Source of the DNA: Maratus speciosus
Taxonomy: Eukaryota > Arthropoda > Arachnida > Araneae > Salticidae
Assembly (NCBI GenBank): GCA_963932465.1
Contig: OZ010792.1
Span: 558,001-622,000 of the forward strand
Direction: 5' to 3'
Length of the DNA: 64,000 nt
How positions within the stretch are numbered: position 1 is the stretch's first letter; each line of letters starts with the position of its first letter. The notes beneath the pieces are model-generated. The model made no database searches, was not told where the DNA came from, and worked only from the letters and a program-made list of their open reading frames with translations. Made by a program: the position numbers and the translations under genes. Of this stretch, positions 45,484-55,849 are shown piece by piece.

Positions 45484-46735
45484 CTTAATAAACAAGAGTT
45501 ACTTCTCATTTGATGGCCACTTTTACAAGCAGATCAATGGCCTTTCCCATGGGGTCACCTATATCAGGCATTGTAGCCAAATTTAAATTAAGAGATTTAG
45601 AGGCAACAATACTTGACAATCAAGGAGGAAAAATTAAGACCTGGTTAAGATATGTAGACAACGTTCTTGCGGTGACAAAAGGGGGAGAGAATCCGGAAGA
45701 AATTCTAAAGGAGATGAATGAGATGGACGACAGCATTAAGTTCACATTGGAAATGGAGTAGGGGGGAGTCCTAAACTTCCTTGATATGAAAATAATAAGA
45801 ACAGATGAAGAAATTAGAACAACGATATACAAAAAACCTACAAATGCTAACCATATTATTAATGAATAATATAAAATACCAAAAAGTTACAAATGGGCCG
45901 GCCTAAGAGCCTATGTCAATCAAGCTATTGAAATTTGCTCCAATAAAGAATTATTAAGAGAAGAGATTAGGACAATAAAGACCATAGTAAAAACACCTGG
46001 TTTTAAAACCTATATAGTGGACAAGTTGTACAGAAAGCATATTATAAAACTATCAATCATAACCTCTGGGCAAAATGCAAGAAGACATTTTACAAGAGCT
46101 ATACCCTGTGATAAAGGAGCAGCTAATGTGCTTAAAAAAGAAGCTATGAAATATAACATCAATACCAATAAAGCTCAATAGGAATATCTTTCAGAGAATA
46201 AGAAAAGAAAAAGACCGAATAGATGATATGAAAACTTTGGACATATACAGAATCAACCTAAAAAACGAAAGTGGGGATGAAAAATGTTATATTGGAGTAA
46301 CGAAGTGAAGAAAAGAAAAAAAGAGTAAAAGAGCACAGGGAGGATATAAAGAAAGGAAGAGTAACAACAGCTTTGGTAAGGCTCAATGCAAAGGAGAGGC
46401 TGGAAATCGAATTTGAGTGTACCAAAAAGTTAGCAAATTACGAGAACTTTAACCATGCCCTAAAGAGAGAGGACATGGAGATTATGAGCGAGAACAATGT
46501 GATCAACCGCATGGAATATTCACTGGTGAAGCAGGGTTGGAGAGACATGATTAAGAAAAGGTACGAATATGCAAAGAAGAGGAAGGAGGATCAGAAGAGA
46601 GGCCCAGCGGGAAGCAAGTCTGAATCAGTAAGAAATTGAAAATGGTTCAGGAAGGACTGAAATATACATTTCATGTTTTTAAGCACCTTTTATGGTATTT
46701 GAAACTTGGTTTCAAAGGTTTTATTAAATGTAAGT
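45484..46735 (+). pseudogene. Penelope-like retroelement, 3' part (RT core, GIY-YIG endonuclease, UTR)
   Basis: Continues the protein cut at 38071: SYFSFDGHFYKQINGLSHG, then (shifted) AFPMGSPISGIVAKFKLRDL, LRYVDNVLAV (catalytic box YVDD changed to YVDN), FLDMKII and YKKPTNANHI, the Penelope-type RT core and thumb. Around 46235-46380 IYRINLKNESGDEKCYIGVT and EHREDIKKGRVTTALVRLN form the GIY-YIG endonuclease, followed by LEIEFECTKKLANYENFNHA to the stop at 46637-46639. Several stops and frameshifts (for example at 45759) inactivate it. The UTR (AAGCACCTTTTATGGTATTT) matches the arms at 31.5-32.0 kb. Confidence 0.85.
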
Positions 46736-46739
46736 CTAA

Positions 46740-47099
46740 AACAATGGGGGTACAAACAGCAAACTTAGGCTTATAAGACGTTTAGTCTAATCATTACATC
46801 ATATCGTCTACAAGATTACAACGAAACGACTCTATTACACTCATTTCGCTCACAGTAGATCACAATCTGTATGCACGCAGAGCGATCTGTTATTTTTAAT
46901 CATAGCCAAAGTGCAGGGACTAGACGCTTGTTATATTTGGAAAGTTGTTCATTTCAAACTCAGTTCAACATGTGGGTAGCATTGGAAAACAAGCTCTATT
47001 TTTTGTGGGTGTTTCAGTTGGTAGCAGGTGTCAATTTATTTTTAGTGTTACTTAAATTATATGTGTGCAATTCAAATTCAGTGCTTTTGTGGACTATTT
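46740..47099. other. Possible 5' region of the 47.1-kb exon; patch shared with 30.5 kb
   Basis: 46858-46945 shares an ~85-bp patch with 30508-30605 in inverted orientation. If 47100-47267 is a real first coding exon, this interval would be its 5' UTR or promoter. No TATA or CpG cluster stands out. Confidence 0.3.
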
Positions 47100-47267
47100 A
47101 TGAAGTTTAAGTTACTGCAAATTAGATTTATGATGTGCCTATTTATGTTGTTTGCTTTAGAAGGTGTTTTTCTAATATACACTAGCATTAATAAATCTTC
47201 TGTTTTCTTTGAAAGATGTTATAATTATAAGCCTTCACCATGCAGATATATATTTTTTAATTGGAAG
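47100..47267 (+). CDS. Candidate first coding exon of an unidentified type II membrane protein
   Basis: ATG at 47100, 56 codons, then a good donor (AAG|GTAAGC) in phase 0. The product starts basic (MKFKLLQIRF), has a ~20-residue hydrophobic segment (MMCLFMLFALEGVFLIYTS) and then a Cys/Tyr/Pro-rich lumenal-type stretch (ERCYNYKPSPCRYIFFNWK). Basic-TM-lumenal order is usual for Golgi glycosyltransferases and sulfotransferases, but no family is recognised. The frame is open upstream to about 47061. It could be chance; no following exon was found. Confidence 0.35.
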
Positions 47268-49190
47268 GTAAGCAGTGTGACTATGGATATTGTGAGAGAG
47301 GTGTAATCTGACCCTACATGATGGAACAATGGATTGGTTGGAGTGATATTTTTATTAATTGACGCTTTATGAGATGAAATTGCATGCCGCCTTCTTGTCA
47401 ATTGCGAATTTTGAGAATTATTATTTACAACTAATTTTGTTGTACATGATGTTTCCAAAATAGTTATTTTTATAAAATAATAGTTAATATTTTGGAGCTA
47501 CAGGTGTTTACTTAATTATATAATTATTTGGAGCTACTGGGGTTAAATTATTACTACTTTTTTTTTTAGTCTACTGGTATTTTAATTAATTAATTTTATT
47601 CTAGTTAATATTTTTTTTCATTTATTTATTTTGTGTATATACTCTATATTTCCATATTTTCTCATATTCTTCCATTTCCTAAATTGTAATGGCAACAATA
47701 ACTTTTTCATCATCAAGTGTCCTCCCGCCAAGAGATAGCACCACCACAGTATGACACTGACTTGTGATGTAACTCACGTAATCCTGCTGCACATGAATTT
47801 CATAATGGCAAATAATAAAATTTTTTAATTCATATTATCTTCTACCATCAGTTCTGCAAATGATTACATGTCAAAATACGTAAAGTTTTAAATGCTTATG
47901 GCTTTTTGAACAAAGTTTTTCTGCACTTTCAATATTTTAAATGCACTACTTATCCAGTGTGCAGGTGTGAAAGTGAGGTGAAGTGGTAAAGAGACAAAGC
48001 AGGATTTTGGAGAGAGGGAGATTCAGTTGCTGTCAGTCATGAAGTAATGTGGTGTTTATCTGGACTTGGAGAATGATAACTAGATGGTTTTTCTCCCTTT
48101 TCTTTTTTCTTAAATTAACCTCATAATGCATATACTAATCTTTCTTTTGTTTAATAAATTTTTTTTAATTCTTGGTAAGCAAAATTTGCTGGGAAATGTC
48201 GCCAGTGTCAATTTTTTCTTCTTTTTTTTCTCGTTTTGCAAACCAGTAGCTCTTTGATGATGTTGATAAATTCATAATAATAAATAAATACTACAAATAT
48301 GATGAATCTTAATACTTAAATAGAATTCATGAAACTGATGTCTATTAAAATCAGAATTAATTAATAACAGAAAATTGTAATTGTAGAGAATTTCTTGACT
48401 AGTTATAATTGTCAATTAGTATCTGAGAATGTTAACAAAAGATTGTTACAACTAAAGCAATATGCTTACTAAGATAAAAATTCAACATTAACAAATATCA
48501 ATTTATGTAATGTAAATTTATAATTCTAATACTTATATTTAATAAACTGCCGAACATACAATAGATTCCTCTTTATTCCTGCAGTGCCGTCTTTATTGGT
48601 GGAATATTTTTTATTTTTCCGGAAATACTGTTAAGTTCACCAGGGTCAATTTTTCATTATTCCAAAAGTTTTAAAATATTTTGTTTTCTGTAACTATAGG
48701 TGATATTTTGCAATTATTTTTAGATCGCCAAGATTGTATTGTTTAATCTCAATAGATTAATATCACAAAACGGTCAAAATTCTGTTAGGAAAATTTAAAA
48801 TTTTGGAAATTAATGTTGTTAATTTGTAATATTTTTTTAATTTAAGAGATAGTAATGATTTTGGAAGTTTCTTTCCTTTACTTTTCTGGTTGAATTATTT
48901 TTTGACAGTTTCTGATAATTGGCTAATCTCTAATCTGATTAGATAAAAGTAAATATTCACTGAAACGGATTCATGTTAGAGTATGAACAACATCTTGAAA
49001 AATTAGTAATTTTGAGAATATTTAAACGTAACAATTTTCTTGATAAATATTCTGGTTATATTATGAATTTTGTGATAAATTTTTAATGAATCTGAAGTCA
49101 GCATTGAATCACTGAACAAGCACTTGGGTTTTGGGGGATGTATTTATGAGGTTTTCAGCATTGTATCACTGACCAAACACTTGGATTTTG
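47268..49190. other. No gene recognised
   Basis: AT-rich. Short frames at 47225-47458 (-) have no domain. A TTCCTGCAG acceptor-like site at 48575 is followed by an open stretch but no good donor, so it is not called. Confidence 0.4.
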
Positions 49191-49198
49191 GTGTATGC

Positions 49199-49729
49199 CA
49201 GTGGTGATTCTGAGTAAAAAAAAAAAGAAAAAAATTCTGAAATTCACAGGAAATTTTCAGAAAGGTTACAACAGAGGGGGGATTGGAAAATCCATTCCTG
49301 GCACTAACTATGTTTTTTTTTTTTTTTTTCGTGTCCATTTGGTGATATTTGTGATATTTTGATGAAATTTGCAGTTTTTCGCTATCTTTTGACGAAATTT
49401 ATCGGGTTTTTTTGCGATCTTTTGGTGAAATTTACCTTTTTTTTTTGTGATTCTTTGACGAAATTTGCCATTTTTCTGCGATCCTTTGACGAAATTGGTG
49501 TTTTTTCCCGATTCTCTGATGAAATTGCCATTTTTTGCAATTCTCTGACAAAATTCGTGTTTTTCCCATGACCCTTTGACAAAATTGGTGATTTTTCTTT
49601 GAGCGATTGACGAAATGGGTTTTTTCGGCAACCATTTGCAGAAACCAGCGATATAGTTTATGTCCGAATTTTCGGATTTATGACCGATTTTTTTTAATTT
49701 TCGGAAAATTCGGAACAGAATCATCCCTA
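49199..49729. mobile_element. hAT-type element carrying a minisatellite
   Basis: Ends CAGTGGTGATTCTG (left) and TAGGGATGATTCTG (right strand), 11/14. Flanks GTGTATGC (49191-49198) and GTGTATGT (49730-49737), 7 of 8. The middle (49340-49640) is an imperfect tandem array of a ~30-bp unit. Confidence 0.7.
49340..49640. repeat. ~30-bp minisatellite, about 10 diverged units
   Basis: The unit is roughly TTTGACGAAATT followed by TGCCATTTTT and TGCGATTC, repeated with changes. Reversed, it reads AATTTCGTCAA...CGCAAAAA, the same core as the 33-bp array at 52.6-53.4 kb, so the two arrays are probably related. Open frames on both strands here are repeat artefacts. Confidence 0.8.
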
Positions 49730-49737
49730 GTGTATGT

Positions 49738-51390
49738 ATTTATGAACTTTTCTTTTATTCCAAATTGGGGCTTGAACAGAACGCATCCCGATTCTAATTC
49801 CTATTAAATAAATTTTCTATTTTGTCTATCCTTAAATTTTTTTTTTTTTTCCTGGAAGTCTTAATTTTTGTAATAGTTATCGATCATGAATAGTGTTTTA
49901 AATTCAACTTAATTTAATTAATTTATTAAAATACAGTTAATCATTTTCATTGTTGGTATATTTTAATTAAATGACTAAAAGATCAAATTTCTGAATGTTT
50001 TGTTGATTATTAATTTTAATGCGAGATAAGGGTTAATGTCAAGTAAATAATTACAGTATGTGGAATAATGCATTTAAATTTTAATTGAAAAATTACTAGT
50101 GTTGTAAAGACACAACACTCAAAGGTGGTTGGTTTTACTAATGCATTAAAAAAATTATTATTTAGTTAAATTAAATATATAAAGTTAATTCATTGACTAA
50201 TAAAATAATAATAAAAGGTAAATGCATAATGGTCATTTTTTTAATAAAATAATAATAAATAAAATAAATAACATGTTTATAGATTAAAAAATATTAATTA
50301 AAGTATAAATTAAGTTAATTAAAACTTTAAAGTAAAATACCATATATTCTGGCATATAAAGCACTCTGATGTATTCACACCTAAATATTCATAGTTCATA
50401 TTTCTTTTTTTAGGTACATTTGACGTGCAACATGCACCTCCTTCATTGGGAAGAAACCTTCAAGAAATACACAGCAAAAAATAAAATGAAGGTTATTCTA
50501 AAGTATAATAACTATTACTTTTTAGGAAATCTGAAAGTGAAAATTATTATTATTTTTTAATAAATAGCATATTCATTAAGTAAGAAATCTCAGTTCTTAT
50601 GATCATCTTTTTTTTTTTATTTCTAAGCTTTTATTTTTATAACCTGCATATAGCTTGCATTTGTAAATCTTGAGCAATTTTTTTGTTTTAAAACTGCACT
50701 GGATTATACGATAATTAAAATATTTGATTAAATTTTAAAAAGTTAAAAGTTAATGAATTAAAAAAACAATTCAAAGTTTAAGGATTATATGATGTACTAA
50801 AACATAAAATAAATCAAATAGTTAGTAATTTAAACCTAACCCATTAAAAAATTCAATAAACTTTTTTTGATAAAAATCAATTAAATATTACTCCATGATC
50901 ACACATGAGGTGGTGAAAGCTCTGTGTCTTCTTAGATATGTCCTCAGGAGGTTGCTCTGTAGGACATTTCTATTAACTCGATCCTGAGGAAATCCTAAAA
51001 TCTATCATCCTCATGAAGTTCTAATTGTGTCATTTTTATCAGGAGTTTGAATAGTATTGAATTTTGGATGATTTGGAGGTCTTCAGGACCTTTTGTGCTA
51101 TATGGGATATTCTGTGATATTTCATTATTTAAATGCAAAATAATTAATATCTTTGATTAAAAAAAAATGTGCTTTTTTAATATGCTGTTGCCACATCTTT
51201 GAAAAAATTAAGTGAGAAAATAAAAATGTTTTGATAAATTTTGATTTATTGTATAAACTTTATTTTTTGCTTCATTAATAGGATTTCCTACCAACGTTTG
51301 CCTTTGATTTATAACCAGAGAAATCACTAATTATTGTTCAAATGATATTTTTTAATCTCTCTATATGACTGACGTTCATTTACCAACAAC
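49738..51390. other. No gene recognised
   Basis: Very AT-rich (many TTAA/ATTA stretches). No domain, RNA gene or bounded element seen. Confidence 0.45.
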
Positions 51391-52634
51391 TCTTATAATA
51401 GCCTGAAACTTGGCTAACATCTCTTGCTGCAGGGAAAGAGCCAGGAGGAAGCAAAATGCTCAGCTTGTAAGAGAGAAAAAACAGATTTTTATATAAAAAA
51501 AGCAATGTGAGCAACCCCATGCCTTCAATTGATTATGTTAAGAACTAAACTTAGAATAGTATGAGTTTATCCATAGATCCCAATATCTCCAGAAATTCCG
51601 GAAATGTAGGATAAAATACGGAAGTACAGTAATAAGTTAGAAAATAAGGAAATTTGAGGCAAAAAAATCACGAATTTCTTCGATCGAGGCAAAAAATCAA
51701 CTCTTATAATAGGCTGAAACTTGGCTAACATCTCTTGCAGCAGGGAAAGAGCCAGGAGGAAGCAAAATGCTCAGCTTGTAAGAGCGAAAAAACAGATTTT
51801 TATATTAAAAAAGCAATGTGAGCAACCCCATGCCTTCAATTGATTATGTTAAGAACTAAACTTAGAATAGTATGAGTTTATCCATAGATCCCAATATCTC
51901 CAGAAATTCCGGAAATGTAGGATAAAATATGGAAGTACAGTAATAAGTTAGAAAATAAGGAAATTTGAGGCAAAAAAATCACGAATTTCTTCGATCGAGG
52001 CAAAAAATCAACTCTTATAATAGGCTGAAACTTGGCTAACATCTCTTGCAGTAGGGAAAGAGCCAGGAGGAAGCAAAATGCTCAGCTTGTAAGAGCGAAA
52101 AAACAGATTTTTATATTAAAAAAGCAATGTGAGCAACCCCATGCCTTCAATTGATTATGTTAAGAACTAAACTTAGAATAGTATGAGTTTATCCATAGAT
52201 CCCAATATCTCCAGAAATTCCGGAAATGTAGGATAAAATACGGAAGTACAGTAATAAGTTAGAAAATAAGGAAATTTGAGGCAAAAAAATCACGAATTTC
52301 TTCGATCGAGGCAAAAAATCAACTCTTATAATAGGCTGAAACTTGGCTAACATCTCTTGCAGCAGGGAAAGAGCCAGGAGGAAGCAAAATGCTCAGCTTG
52401 TAAGAGCGAAAAAACAGATTTTTATATTAAAAAAGCAATGTGAGCAACCCCATGCCTTCAATTGATTATGTTAAGAACTAAACTTAGAATAGTATGAGTT
52501 TATCCATAGATCCCAATATCTCCAGAAATTCCGGAAATGTACGATAAAATACAGAAGTACGGTAATAAGTTGGAAAATAAGGAAATTTGAGGCAAAAAAA
52601 TCACGAATTTCTTCAATCGAGGCAAAAAATCACG
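51391..52634. repeat. 311-bp tandem repeat, four copies
   Basis: The box TCTTATAATAG begins at 51391, 51702, 52013 and 52324, an exact 311-bp period. Copies differ at only a few sites (for example AGAGAGAAAA versus AGAGCGAAAA in copy 1), so amplification is recent. Each unit ends with AATCACGAATTTCTTCGATC and GAGGCAAAAAATC, a piece of the adjoining ~33-bp minisatellite. The true copy number may be larger if the assembly collapsed the array. Confidence 0.92.
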
Positions 52635-53400
52635 AATTTCGTCAACCGATCGTTGAAAAAAAGTTGCAATTTTTGTCAATAAGTCGTTGCAAATAATCGA
52701 GAAATTCATCAATAGGTCGTTGATAAAAATCGCAAATTTTTTCACTCTGCAAAAAACTCTAATTTCGGCTGTCAGCCACGGCAAAATATCGCGAATAGCA
52801 TTAATCAGTTGAGGAAAAAATATCCTGAAATGCAGCAATCGGCCAATGACAAAAATTGCGAGTTTTGTCAATCACTCGCTGCGCTTCAAAAAAATCTCAC
52901 ATTCCGTTAGTCATTCGCGGCAAAAAATTGTTGTTTTCGTCAATGAGTCACGGCAAAAAATTGCTGTTTTGGTCAATCAGTCGCGGCAAAATATCGCGAT
53001 TTTCGTTCGTCAGTCGCGGCAAAACATTGTGATTTTCGTCCGTCACGGCAAAACATCGTGGTTTTCATCTGCAAGTCGCGGTAAAACATCGCGGTTTCAT
53101 CTGAAAGTCGCAGCAAAACATCGCAATTTTTGTCTGCAAGTCACGACAAGACATCACGATTTTCGTCTGCAAGTCGCGGCAAAACATTGCGATTTTCATC
53201 TGCAAGTAGTAAAACATCGCGATTTTCGTCTGCAAGTCGCGGCAAAACATTGCGATTTTCGTCTGCAAGTCGCGGCAAAACATCGCGATTTTCGTCTGCA
53301 AGTTGCGGAAAACATCGCGATTTTCATCTGCAAGTCACGGAAAAACATCGCGATTTTCGTTCGTCAGTCGTGGCGAAAAATTCGCTACCTCGGCAGAAAA
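52620..53400. repeat. ~33-bp minisatellite with a homogeneity gradient
   Basis: Consensus on the right: AAGTCGCGGCAAAACATCGC then GATTTTCGTCTGC (33 bp). Units at 52640-52900 are strongly diverged; units at 53000-53350 are nearly identical. Because 33 is a multiple of 3, long open frames appear on both strands (52846-53448 +, 53130-53468 +, 53065-53301 -) that translate as 11-residue repeats. These are not genes. Confidence 0.9.
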
Positions 53401-54032
53401 TGGCGAATTTTGTTAATTGGGAAAAAAAGTCACTTTATTTTTTTGTAGGGGAGAAAATAGTCATGTAATTTCACAGTTATATCAATCGCGGATTTTTTTC
53501 TCCGTAGAGATAAAAAAAAATATTCCATTTTTATAAATTTATTATAAAAAATTATTAATACATTAAAAGTAAAAGTAAATTAAGTAACCTTTATTTAAAT
53601 TATGTTTATGTTGATAAATGCAAAAGCTGCAAGAGGACTGAAAATATTTGTAAAAAATATAGCTCGTAAAAAACTATGTGCAACTCCTGAAATGACTCCT
53701 GAAACGTGAACATTTTACTCATGAAGAGTGTCCAAAACTCCTGAAATTTAACTGGTTTACTCCTGATACAGTCTTTACAATGTTGGTGTCGATGGTTTAT
53801 CCCCTCAATGTAATATGAAAGTTAAGTTTCTACACCACCAAAATACTCCAAGAAGAATTTTCATGGTTTGAGGGGAAAAAAAAATAAACGAGCTATATCT
53901 CTGATAAACATCAGAGATATAGCTAGTTTTATTATTATTATTATTATTTTTTTTTTTTTTTTTTTGCCGTTTTATAGTTTGCTTTAATTTAATGCCTTAT
54001 CAACCCCCATGCTTCTCATAATTAAGAATTGG

Positions 54033-54068
<36 letters not shown>

Positions 54069-54217
54069 TCAACAGATGTTAGCTCGATAGTCACCAACCC
54101 TCTAGATTTAAAAATCTACACAACAAAATAGCCAGTTCGAAACAGCAAAAAATATCAGATATGCTTAGTTTGCTATATATTGATATCAATAAAATTATGT
54201 AATTGCATTGTTATATG
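53401..54217. other. No gene; perfect hairpin and homopolymers
   Basis: AGCTATATCTCTGAT and its exact inverse (53891-53905, 53910-53924) form a 15-bp stem with an AAAC loop. (TTA)n plus poly-T at 53931-53965 and an A30 run at 54036-54065 follow. Confidence 0.6.
53891..53924. repeat. Perfect 15-bp stem, 4-base loop hairpin
   Basis: Arms are exactly complementary. Not inside a recognised element and not followed by a typical terminator context for this type of genome. Confidence 0.85.
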
Positions 54218-54811
54218 TAGGGTCAGGTGAGGTAAAATGGGTATAAAATTCACTAGTTTTAGATGCTCAGCTAAGATTTTCTGGTAAATATTAAATAATT
54301 AAAACTTTTTTTGGTATTTTCTTTACATTGCACATTCTTGGAATGAAAATACACAATTTGTATCTATTAGGCTGCAAAAGTATGTCTACAACAAAACATT
54401 TAATAGGTATATGTTTGCTATACCCATTTTACCCCATGCAGGTGAAAATGGGTATAGTGTGAGGTAAAATGGGTATGTAAAAGTTTAACAATAAAAACTG
54501 TATAAATAGATTTGCCAGAGATTATACAGTAGCGCTCAAAAGTATTTTGACAACCTTATATTCTCTCTTATTTTATTTAATATAACTATGCAAAAGAAAA
54601 TATATTCCCTATAATTTAGAACACTATGTCTGCAGTTATTCAAATGTATCAAGTTTCAACTTCTTTGTTTACATTCGGCGCCACCGAAGAAATACGACTC
54701 CTCCTTAGCTCAAAAGTATTTTGATAATTAGTTTGCATTTAATTGTTGAAGGTGTCAGTGGCGGTATAGCTTTGATTGGTGTTTATATTGACTTATTGTG
54801 ATTATTTTTAA

Positions 54812-55269
54812 ATGCCGAAATGTAAAAAATATTGACGTGATTCTAAAAAAGCCGCTGTAAATGCACTTAAGAAAGGTAGACTGCAAGCAGAATTAGCTCA
54901 TTTTTTAACATGTCTCGGCAACTTGTTATTACATGGAATAAAGTTTTTAATAAACAGATATACATCGAAAATAAGCCTCGAAGTGGCCATCCGAAAAAAC
55001 CAACTTGCAATGTTGACTGTATTATAAAAATGATATCTACAAGTGGTTGTCGTAAGTCCGCTGTAATAATAAAAAACAAATTAAAAGAAAATTACGGTAT
55101 AGACATACACGTTTCATCAGTCAAACGACGCCTAAACCTCTATGGTTTACATGGCAGAAGACCAGCAAAAACATGTTTGTTATCTACTAAGAATAGGAAG
55201 GCTAGAGTTGCATTTGTAAAATGGCATAACGCTTTCAGGGGCAAAGCAATTCCATTGCTAAAGTGTTGA
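54812..55269 (+). pseudogene. Tc1 transposase N-terminal half, left arm
   Basis: From ATG 54812 the frame meets a TGA at codon 8. After a frameshift near 54905 the ORF 54910-55269 gives SRQLVITWNKVFNKQ, the linker-type ENKPRSGHPKKPT, and a second helix-turn-helix (RKSAVIIKNKLKEN, VSSVKRRLNLYGLHGRRPAK). The DDE/D catalytic domain, expected after PLLKC, is absent because the arm turns into its mirror copy there. Confidence 0.8.
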
Positions 55270-55387
55270 AATTAATGATTGACACCAGAATTTTGGTTAA
55301 AAAAAATTTTGTTTATTATGTGTGTGAAATATAGCTTTTTCTTATTTACAAATAAATTTGTTTTCAAATTCCGGTGTGAATCATTAA

Positions 55388-55849
55388 TTTCAACACTTTA
55401 GCAATGGAATTGCTTTGCCCCTGAAAGGGTTATGCCGTTTTACAAATGCAACTCTAGCCTTCGTATTCTTAGTAAATAACAAACATGTTTTTGCTGGTCT
55501 TCTGCCATGTAAACCATAGAGGTTTAGGCATCGTTTGACTGATGAAACGTGTATGTCTATGTCGTAATTTTCTTTTAATTCATTTTTTATTATTACAGCA
55601 GACTTACGACAACCACTTGTAGGTATCATTTTTATAATACAATCAACATTGCAAGTTGTTTTTTTTCGGATGGCCACTTCGAGGCTTATTTTCGATGTAT
55701 ATCTGTTTATTAAAAACTTTATTCCATGTAATAACAAGTTGCAGAGACACGTTAAAAGAACGAGCTAATTCTGCTTGCAGTCTACCTTTCTTAAGTGCAT
55801 TTACAGCAGCTTTTCTAGAATCACGTCAATATTTTTTACATTTCGGCAT
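55388..55849 (-). pseudogene. Tc1 transposase N-terminal half, right arm
   Basis: Inverted partner of the left-arm fragment, ~95% alike, with the same TGA at codon 8 and the same truncation point after PLLKC. Its own frameshift lies in the Lys-rich linker (near 55665). Differences such as RRLNL/RCLNL show the arms have diverged since formation. Confidence 0.8.

Noticed and set aside
48575..48650. Acceptor-like TTCCTGCAG followed by an open stretch
   Set aside because: No consensus donor and no recognisable protein similarity.
49308..49724. Overlapping open frames on both strands in a repetitive protein-like pattern
   Set aside because: Translation of the ~30-bp minisatellite inside the hAT element.
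52620..53400. CRISPR-like array (regular ~33-bp repeats)
   Set aside because: No unique spacers between repeats, eukaryotic context, no cas genes: a plain minisatellite.
52846..53468. Long open frames (200, 112 and 78 codons) with 11-residue repeats
   Set aside because: They arise because the ~33-bp minisatellite has no stop codon in several frames; both strands are open, units drift without codon bias, and no signal or domain exists.
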